A stretch of DNA of 64,000 bases from the NCBI RefSeq assembly GCF_016735595.1, contig NZ_JAERRB010000003.1, positions 671,401 to 735,400 on the forward strand, in the 5' to 3' direction. How positions within the stretch are numbered: position 1 is the stretch's first letter; every line of letters begins with the position of its first letter. Shown here one piece after another: positions 58,131-64,000 of the stretch. The notes under the pieces were generated by a model. The model was not told where the DNA came from and made no database searches. It was given only the letters and a program-made list of their open reading frames with translations. The position numbers were made by a program, and so were the translations under genes. Source of the stretch: Chryseolinea lacunae (lineage in GTDB: Bacteria > Bacteroidota > Bacteroidia > Cytophagales > Cyclobacteriaceae).

Positions 58131-59018
58131 ATGAGTATGCAAGATAATGTAAACGAATATTTGGAAATGACCCGTTTGCGCTCTGCGCGTCGCCGGAAAC
58201 GCGCACAACGTGAGGATTTTGACAAGATGTTGATTGGCCTTTCCAGAGAGCGACGTGCCTTGGCCAGAAAGCAATGGAGGGAAGCCTTGTTCGAAAAACT
58301 GGAAAAGCCCTATCAGCACGGATGGATCCGAAAATTTGTAGTTCGACCAGACGTAGCCCGCGGAAAAGACGGCGCGTTTTTTCAACGACTGCTGGATAAA
58401 ATCAACAACACGAAATTTAGCCATCGCAAAGATTTTAAAGTGAAAAAGCGCCGCTTTGGCAGAAAGATTTATGTTGAAAAACCACAAGAGTTTGAACAGC
58501 TGAGCCCCTACGAGTTCGGACGGAAAAAATTCAGCGACAAGGAGAAAAGTTTCTTTGAATTGGTTTACCACTTTGATCCAAAAACAAAACAACATTATCC
58601 GAAGTATGCCTTAACAGAGACATGGCGATTCAGGCTTCGCGTGTTCCCGAACATCATCACACGCAGGCGGATCATTCGCGGTGAAGTGGAGGGACGTCTG
58701 GACCAGATAAAACAGTATATTACGCGCAACAACTTCGAACCGCGACTGCAAAAACTGCTGAGTGGCCACTATGGATGGGGCAGATGGAATGACGACGACG
58801 ATCTTAGAAAGATCGACTCGTTTCGAAACAAACCCCTTGTCGAAATCTTGAACAAACACTGGCCTGAAGAAAACACAAACACAAACCCTCGGATCGACCC
58901 GGGGGTTTCTTTTTTTGCGAACGCGACTATTTCATTTTTGGTCTTGACCAATTTGTTTGAAGTATGGCTGGGTCATAAAAAAGAAACCCCGGCTTTTAGG
59001 CCAGGGTTTCTTCTATAG
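58131..59018 (+). CDS. Basic protein of unknown function, third gene of the rtcB operon
   Basis: 295 residues, strongly basic in the first half (RLRSARRRKRAQREDFDKML, FKVKKRRFGRKIYVEKPQE). Such a composition suits nucleic acid or ribosome contact, but no known domain is seen. The last 45 residues (from about NPRIDPGVSFF) are read across two hairpins with the look of terminators, so the natural C terminus may be shorter, or a stop may have been lost. It lies 6 bases after the AAA/M41 gene. The conserved part covers about residues 1-245. Confidence 0.6.
   Translation: MSMQDNVNEYLEMTRLRSARRRKRAQREDFDKMLIGLSRERRALARKQWREALFEKLEKPYQHGWIRKFVVRPDVARGKDGAFFQRLLDKINNTKFSHRKDFKVKKRRFGRKIYVEKPQEFEQLSPYEFGRKKFSDKEKSFFELVYHFDPKTKQHYPKYALTETWRFRLRVFPNIITRRRIIRGEVEGRLDQIKQYITRNNFEPRLQKLLSGHYGWGRWNDDDDLRKIDSFRNKPLVEILNKHWPEENTNTNPRIDPGVSFFANATISFLVLTNLFEVWLGHKKETPAFRPGFLL
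58883..58916 (+). terminator. Terminator hairpin within the reading frame of the last rtcB-operon gene
   Basis: AAACCC (58883-58888) pairs with GGGTTT (58903-58908), with further pairing inside (CGG with CCG), followed by CTTTTTTT. It falls inside the annotated frame of the 58131 gene. Confidence 0.65.
58982..59011. terminator. Two-way terminator between convergent genes
   Basis: AGAAACCCCGGC (58982-58993) pairs with GCCAGGGTTTCT (59000-59011), preceded by AAAAAA, which reads as a T-run on the opposite strand. It closes both the rtcB operon and the giant TraB gene on the minus strand. Confidence 0.75.
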
Positions 59019-59034
59019 TCTCTGAATGATGTTG

Positions 59035-62000
59035 CTATTTGAGCAACTCTACCGATTCGTCGAGTAGCCCTTTCAAGATCTCATTTAACTTTTTGCTTTC
59101 AAACTCTTCATAGGACGCATAGGTATAATCGCCTTGGTCGGGCACGTGTTTTATTTTTTCAGGGAATGGGCCGCTGACGGCAACATACCAGGTGTTGTCG
59201 TCCGGATATTGATATTTATAGACGTACAGGTTTTGCCGTGCATCTTTGTAGCGGACGGCACGCGTCTCCACCAACTTGATGTGTTCGGGAATGCCGTCTT
59301 CATAGTTCATGTATTCATAGAGTGCTCCTTCGGCAAACTTCTCCTGCGAGAGAAGTTTGGGTGGATAGAGTTTTTCCTGCCCGAAGGTTTTCAACAAATC
59401 GTAGAGCGGGATGCGATAAAGGGGATCGGTTGCCATGGCGTCCAAATCAGCTGTAGCGACCTTCATGTTATTTTTCAGAAAAAACTTCGTTGTCACAATG
59501 CGGGTGTCGGGCATCAGCGGGTTGTTCATGGCAACGAAAATGGATTTTATAGTCTCTGTGGCCGGCGTCAACATCAGTATGTTCGCAATCCCTTCATAGT
59601 AAGAGTCCTGTTCAAAAGCGTTTTCGCTGTTCACGACAGACGCGATCGTTTTTACTTTTTCCTGCGCCAGCGCAAGAATTATTTCAAAGACCTTCGCTTT
59701 CGAAGTAGCATCCAATGCGTTGCTGTCTATCGCTTCGCGCGTGAGCCGCAGTGCATAGTAGGCGTACTCGAACTTTGGCAATTGTTTGAGCACACGGGGT
59801 AACGTGCTGTTCAGCAGTTGCAACGAATCCGAATAGGGATGCAAGAGTTGGTAGGGCGCGAAATCCTTTTTCTTTTCTTCTTTTTCGAAGAGCTCAATAA
59901 ATGCCTGCGATGATGCGTGTGTTCGCATAGACGTGAGCACTTCCAATGCATCGGCTTTCCAGTCTGACGTGTCGGGCAGCGTGGAATAGATTCGCTTGAT
60001 AAAATCGATCGTAGTTCCATCGTGTACGTTGTTCAGCACGGTGAATAGTTTCTCGCGTGTGTTCGACTCCTTGGCGTCGTCGGCATACGACTTGCCGAGA
60101 GCTTCATAGAGGGCTGTCAGCGCCGCAGGTTTAAAGTCATAGGCAGGCAAATAGCGGCTGGCCTTCTGTGAAACAAGTGTGTCTTTGGCAGAAAGGTCGT
60201 TAAGAATTTTTGCTGTCTTGTCAGTGAAAAGACTCCACGTTTCTTTTTGCTCGGGCACCTTCAGCGATGCGAAAAAATTGGTGGCAAGCGAAGGGTCTGC
60301 GTCGGCGGGAAGACGCACCAGCAAACGATAGATGGTTTGACCATAGATCAGCAACTTTTCGTGCAACACGGCATTTGATTTGGCAAGGGTAACCTTTAGT
60401 TGTTGACCAAAGAATTTTTTGTCGTGCAACAATGTCCTGGAAACCACACTGTCGTCTTCATAGCGGGAGTTCTGATCGGTAAAAAAATCTTCCTCACTGT
60501 CATAGTGGTCATAGTCCGACAGCCGGTCCACAGTCATCAGGTAGTTGATGCCGGAAGCTCCGTCCACGGCAGCATACTCGACATAGCCGCTGTCTCTTGA
60601 GTCGTCGGGCTTGGGATAGCCAACGGAGTCGGCCGGAAACGATGCGGGCAAGATGATCTTGAGATGATGGGACGGAAACTCAAATTCTTTTAGCTGCGGT
60701 TTCGAATACGGATTGAAGCGAAGAGAATTTATGAAGTTATCGACATTCGACACCGCGCCGTTGTTGGGTCCCGTGGCCAGCAACAGATACGTGCGGCCAC
60801 CGCGCAACACCACGCGCCCTTTAACCTTGCTGCTTTCGCCCACGTCGAAGGTGAACTCCGATCCGCGCAGACCTTGAACAACCGCTTCATGTTGTTGCAT
60901 ATTTTTTCCCTGCATGGCCTCCACCATGTTCACGGCAATGCTGGCATAATATGCGCTATCGTCTTCGGAGGCGAGGTTCGATGGAAAATCATTGTAGCGC
61001 ACCACAAATGTTTCGGAAAGTTCCTGGTCGGTCGCGTGAAAAATGTTGAGCGTGTAGCGGCCACCAAATTTTTCAGGATCCGGCTTAATGACTTGCGACT
61101 TCACGTCCGATGGCAGACGCACGGTGAATGCACCTTGGGGCACGGTGAAATCTTTCCACTCCGTCTTCCCAACTTCTAGGGTGCGAAACGAGTGAAAGAA
61201 CTTTTCGGCATCTGCAGAAAAGGCTACATCACGCTGTGGTGACGCTTGCAGCATGTATACCATATCGCCCCGCAGCAAAATCTGCATGCGAACGAACGCG
61301 CCGCCTTGATTGCTGATGATCTCACGTCCTTCAAGACCCTGCACCTCAATGCGCGTCACTTTGTCCATCCTGAGTCGGCCTTTGCCCATGCGTTCCACCA
61401 GCTTGTCGAGCGCATATTTTGGCGACTTCCCTCTAAACTGTCCACCCAGCGGGATGTAAGTGGTTTGAAAAACCACGGGCGTGCCAATGTCGACATAGGT
61501 TTGAAACGTGAGGGCAATCGAATCGATCTTCAGTTCCATCGGTTTGGCCGGCATCGTCACCGAGTAAGCGCCCTGGCTGGAGGTGTAAGTATACCAGGGT
61601 TCTTCCAGCTTTTCATATTTATATTTTTTAGCCAGCCCGGTGAAGGTTGGTTTCACCACCTGCACCGTGTAGCCTTCCCGCTGCAGCAAATGAATGAGCC
61701 CTTCGTCGCCTGCCAGGTGTCCGGCACCCACGGCAAAGAAGGTGCTCTGCTTGTGAATTTCTTTCCGGATGTTCACGGCCATGCCCAGGTTTCGCTGTGT
61801 GATAAGCTGGTTGTAATAGTCGGCGGTGGTGGCGGGGTTGTCTTTTATATAGTTTCGAAGCGCATCGATATCGCCGTTGTAGTAGAGGCTGATCATGCTT
61901 GTGAATGGCGAGGGCATGCTGATGGCACTAGTCGACGCAGTGTCGAGCAGTGCACGGCGAAAATCGTCCGCAGAAAAATTGTCGAGCACCGATAGTTGAT

Positions 62001-62523
62001 CTTTCGCGTTCTCGATGCCGACGATGCTTTTGCCCTGCCGGCGCGCAATGTTGTAGAGGTAGGCATCGAGGAACGTGCTTTTCTCTTTTTTTCCAAAGCG
62101 TTTCTCCAGGAACATCCGGGCCATGGTGGGAGTCTTCAGCTTGTCGAGCGAAAGCCCCGTGCGCTTCTGCATGAGGCTGTCGATTTCTTTGTATTCCTTT
62201 TCGTTAAGAAGTTCTTTAAACTTATTCTTGCCGCTTCTTGCCTGACCGATCATGATGGGAAGAAGGGCTTTCACGATCGAGTCGGGGTGCACCTCGAGCG
62301 AAAACGCCTTGCATTCCGAAATCTTCAGCAACACCGAGTCGCTAAAGTCGAAGGCGCGATTGTCCTGCACATGCATGGTGCCAAAGATGTAGGACGGCGA
62401 CTTGAGGCCCTTGCCGGAGATTTTCCAGAGGAGCTTGTAGTTGGTGCGTTTGCCCGGGGTTTGGGCAGACAAAGAAAAGGCGGTCAGAAAACAGGCCGCG
62501 AGGAGGATGCAAAAACGATTCAT
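59035..62523 (-). CDS. Giant exported TraB/GumN-domain protein
   Basis: 1162 residues from the ATG at 62523 (MNRFCILLAACFLTAFSLSA then Q), a Sec signal. The TraB/GumN domain (about 20-290) starts NYKLLWKISGKGLKSPSYIF-GTMHV and has FFAVGAGHLAGDEGLIHLLQ near its end. Three related strand-rich repeats follow (YTSSQGAYSVTMPAKPMELK, FTVPQGAFTVRLPSDVKSQV, FEFPSHHLKIILPASFPADS), about 160-190 residues apart. The last 350 residues are helical and may be a repeat solenoid. TraB/GumN proteins are erythromycin-esterase-like/peptidase-like and usually about 290 residues long; this form is four times longer. Confidence 0.85.
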   Translation of the reverse strand: MNRFCILLAACFLTAFSLSAQTPGKRTNYKLLWKISGKGLKSPSYIFGTMHVQDNRAFDFSDSVLLKISECKAFSLEVHPDSIVKALLPIMIGQARSGKNKFKELLNEKEYKEIDSLMQKRTGLSLDKLKTPTMARMFLEKRFGKKEKSTFLDAYLYNIARRQGKSIVGIENAKDQLSVLDNFSADDFRRALLDTASTSAISMPSPFTSMISLYYNGDIDALRNYIKDNPATTADYYNQLITQRNLGMAVNIRKEIHKQSTFFAVGAGHLAGDEGLIHLLQREGYTVQVVKPTFTGLAKKYKYEKLEEPWYTYTSSQGAYSVTMPAKPMELKIDSIALTFQTYVDIGTPVVFQTTYIPLGGQFRGKSPKYALDKLVERMGKGRLRMDKVTRIEVQGLEGREIISNQGGAFVRMQILLRGDMVYMLQASPQRDVAFSADAEKFFHSFRTLEVGKTEWKDFTVPQGAFTVRLPSDVKSQVIKPDPEKFGGRYTLNIFHATDQELSETFVVRYNDFPSNLASEDDSAYYASIAVNMVEAMQGKNMQQHEAVVQGLRGSEFTFDVGESSKVKGRVVLRGGRTYLLLATGPNNGAVSNVDNFINSLRFNPYSKPQLKEFEFPSHHLKIILPASFPADSVGYPKPDDSRDSGYVEYAAVDGASGINYLMTVDRLSDYDHYDSEEDFFTDQNSRYEDDSVVSRTLLHDKKFFGQQLKVTLAKSNAVLHEKLLIYGQTIYRLLVRLPADADPSLATNFFASLKVPEQKETWSLFTDKTAKILNDLSAKDTLVSQKASRYLPAYDFKPAALTALYEALGKSYADDAKESNTREKLFTVLNNVHDGTTIDFIKRIYSTLPDTSDWKADALEVLTSMRTHASSQAFIELFEKEEKKKDFAPYQLLHPYSDSLQLLNSTLPRVLKQLPKFEYAYYALRLTREAIDSNALDATSKAKVFEIILALAQEKVKTIASVVNSENAFEQDSYYEGIANILMLTPATETIKSIFVAMNNPLMPDTRIVTTKFFLKNNMKVATADLDAMATDPLYRIPLYDLLKTFGQEKLYPPKLLSQEKFAEGALYEYMNYEDGIPEHIKLVETRAVRYKDARQNLYVYKYQYPDDNTWYVAVSGPFPEKIKHVPDQGDYTYASYEEFESKKLNEILKGLLDESVELLK

Positions 62524-62607
62524 TCGGAAAACAATATGGGTCAAAAGTAAGATTTTAGTCACGCACGCAAAATTTTTGTGCGCTGGGTTGGGATGATGTG
62601 TAATGTT

Positions 62608-64000
62608 TCAGGATACTTCGCGTGAAACGGGACCGATCAGCAGCGACATCAACACCCAACCGTGAAATGGGAAGGCGTCTTTGCGCGGATGCCGGGACTT
62701 CAGCACATCAAGATCGGGTATGGACTTGAAGAAGATCTGCACCTCGTCTTCGTGCAGCAGCGAGTCGTTTTGGTTCCGGAGTTTCACCAGCACATAGCGT
62801 TGGTTCGCGGTTTCGAACGGGAAGGGCTGGTCAAGCTTCACCACAAACCAATGCGGATCGAGGTCGTCCTTTTCTTTCAACACCACGCGCGTCACAATGG
62901 AGCCCTCCAGTCCATCTTCCAACAAGCCTTGCAGATTTTTATTGTAAGGATCGTTGCAGAGCGAGACGCGCTGGCCCACATAGTTGTGTGCGCGAATGGC
63001 ATTCACAAAATACCAGCTGGTGAGCAGGAAGCCACGGTTCAATGTGCCATAGCCTTTTTTCTCGCGACTGCTGAAATAAATGTCGCGCCAATAGCCGCGC
63101 ACCACGTTGAAGCTTCCCAGGTTCGACAGGAAGAAGATGATGAGGGTGCCGGCAAACGGAAGACTCGCATAAAATTCATAGTCGGCTTTTTCGGGACCTT
63201 TCACAAAAGCCACCAGCAAATATTCAAAGGCAAAAATCGCCGTGAGCGCAATGGCCACATATTTCGATTTGTCAAGCTCACCCACACGCGCGTATGAAAA
63301 CCGAGGCGACTGATTGAGGCAATTGTTGATAATGATGATCCACACTTGCACCATAAAAATGAAGTAAATCACGAAAAAGAGCGTCAGGTTTTGCATGATC
63401 AGAAAATCGTAGAGCCCGTGCACCACCGCCCCGGCAACGAAGCCAAGCGAAACAATGAGCGCGCGATTTGTTTTCCGAAGCTTGAACCGACCCAGCACAA
63501 AACCATAGATCACCACCGACGAGGCAATCATGTGGCCAATCACCGAGAGGTAAGCTCGCCCGTGTATGATTCCTGTAGAGAGATTTTCGAAGTATAGCAG
63601 GTTCTCTACAAACGCAAAGCCCAGCGCGCTGGCAGCAGCATAGCGAATGTAGTGGATGGGTTCGTTCACCCGTGGCATCACCAGGAGAAAGAAGAACACA
63701 GGAACAATCTTCACAAACTCTTCGGGTATGCCGATCATCACAATGGCATAGAGCAAGTCATTCCAAAAGGTGTGGTCTGCTTCCCAGGGAATATAGAGCG
63801 AGTGAAGATCCACATACACCAGGCAAGGCAATGTGCTGAGGGCGCCGCCAAAGAAAAGAACAAGCATGGGCCAAGGTGAAGGGTGTGTCTCAAAAATTGA
63901 AAGCTTGAACACATACACAAACCACACACCACCAATCAACAAGGCGGCCATAAACCCAATAGTGTTTGCGCTGTGCCACACCGAACTCAGGAGCGACGCA
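62608..64000 (-). CDS. PrsW-family intramembrane metalloprotease, 5' end possibly cut by the window
   Basis: The frame is open from the window edge to 62608. A GTG at 63981 (reading VWHSANTIGFMAALLIGGVW) gives 457 residues, but codons before it stay open, so the start may lie outside. PrsW motifs: MIGIPEEFVKIVPVFF (EExxK), FAFVENLLYF (ENxxY), HMIASSVVIYGF and FVAGAVVHGLYDF (His ligands). About eight membrane segments. The C-terminal 150 residues are soluble (RVSLCNDPYNKNLQGLLEDG, QRYVLVKLRNQNDSLL). In other bacteria PrsW cleaves anti-sigma factors; the substrate here is unknown. Confidence 0.85.
   Translation of the reverse strand, partial: ASLLSSVWHSANTIGFMAALLIGGVWFVYVFKLSIFETHPSPWPMLVLFFGGALSTLPCLVYVDLHSLYIPWEADHTFWNDLLYAIVMIGIPEEFVKIVPVFFFLLVMPRVNEPIHYIRYAAASALGFAFVENLLYFENLSTGIIHGRAYLSVIGHMIASSVVIYGFVLGRFKLRKTNRALIVSLGFVAGAVVHGLYDFLIMQNLTLFFVIYFIFMVQVWIIIINNCLNQSPRFSYARVGELDKSKYVAIALTAIFAFEYLLVAFVKGPEKADYEFYASLPFAGTLIIFFLSNLGSFNVVRGYWRDIYFSSREKKGYGTLNRGFLLTSWYFVNAIRAHNYVGQRVSLCNDPYNKNLQGLLEDGLEGSIVTRVVLKEKDDLDPHWFVVKLDQPFPFETANQRYVLVKLRNQNDSLLHEDEVQIFFKSIPDLDVLKSRHPRKDAFPFHGWVLMSLLIGPVSREVS

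Noticed and set aside
1-64000. CRISPR arrays, rRNA, tRNA, integrases and transposases
   Set aside because: No regularly spaced repeats, no recognisable RNA gene sequence and no transposase or integrase motif were seen by eye. A dedicated RNA search could still find small RNAs.

Overview
This 64 kb window comes from a chromosome of a Bacteroidota bacterium, most likely order Cytophagales (Chryseolinea/Ohtaekwangia-like). That placement is inferred from gene content and signals: a near-consensus Bacteroidota promoter (TTG-N19-TATCTTTG), few Shine-Dalgarno sites, LytS/LytT-type and NarL-type two-component pairs, a YfbK-type VWA lipoprotein beside a DUF4349 lipoprotein, and GC content that looks close to 50%. 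I see no rRNA, tRNA, CRISPR array, insertion sequence or phage structural gene.

Layout. 0-1.7 kb: a partial secreted protein, a YihY membrane protein and a GNAT acetyltransferase. 2.4-7.4 kb: a tight five-gene operon of two coiled-coil proteins, a membrane-anchored solute-binding protein fused to an OmpA peptidoglycan-binding domain, and the permease and ATPase of an NrtBC/SsuBC-type ABC transporter. 7.7 kb: a broken GH5 gene. 8.3-12.7 kb: an operon of a membrane protein, a cytosolic S8 peptidase with an SH3-like front end, and a large exported protein of unknown function. 13.2-15.8 kb and 20.9-24.3 kb: two copies of a module (small cytosolic protein plus multi-pass membrane protein), each next to a two-component system of a different class. 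Between them lie a split-ACP-like protein, a frameshifted membrane gene, two tandem RlaP-like nucleotidyltransferases, thioredoxin and NhaA. 24.3-29 kb: rhomboid protease, patatin, and a betaine-type ABC transporter whose binding protein and permease are fused. 29-35.6 kb: a redox-signalling set (zf-UBP, REC-thioredoxin-reductase-like, cNMP-binding histidine kinase) and a D-lactate-dehydrogenase-like FAD/Fe-S protein.

35.8-44 kb is the most striking region: an NAD / ADP-ribose operon on the minus strand. After an NrtR-type regulator come NadM-Nudix, NadV (NAMPT), a HAD-like protein, an SPFH protein, a divergent NAD-kinase-like protein, an ADP-ribosylglycohydrolase, and a fusion of a degenerate NMN-adenylyltransferase-like domain with a methyltransferase. 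Three copies of a 21-bp palindrome, TTTGyGTA-N5-TACrCAAA, lie exactly where an NrtR operator would be expected: one before nrtR and two before nadM.

44-54 kb: an exported amidohydrolase, an M48 metalloprotease, a DUF4349 and a VWA lipoprotein with near-identical leaders, and an ECF sigma factor followed by an anti-sigma-like membrane protein with an HtrA/trypsin-like protease domain. 54.6-59 kb: an RNA-repair-type operon of RtcB, a soluble AAA+/M41 protease fusion and a basic protein. 59-64 kb: a giant TraB/GumN protein and a PrsW-like protease that runs off the window.

Two genes (16.5-17.0 kb and 48.7-49.5 kb) are each interrupted by a single-base frameshift at a short homopolymer; these may be real or sequencing errors. 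The candidates for undescribed biology are the NrtR regulon, the OmpA-tethered ABC operon, the RtcB/AAA-M41 operon, the duplicated 7TM module and the sigma/protease pair.
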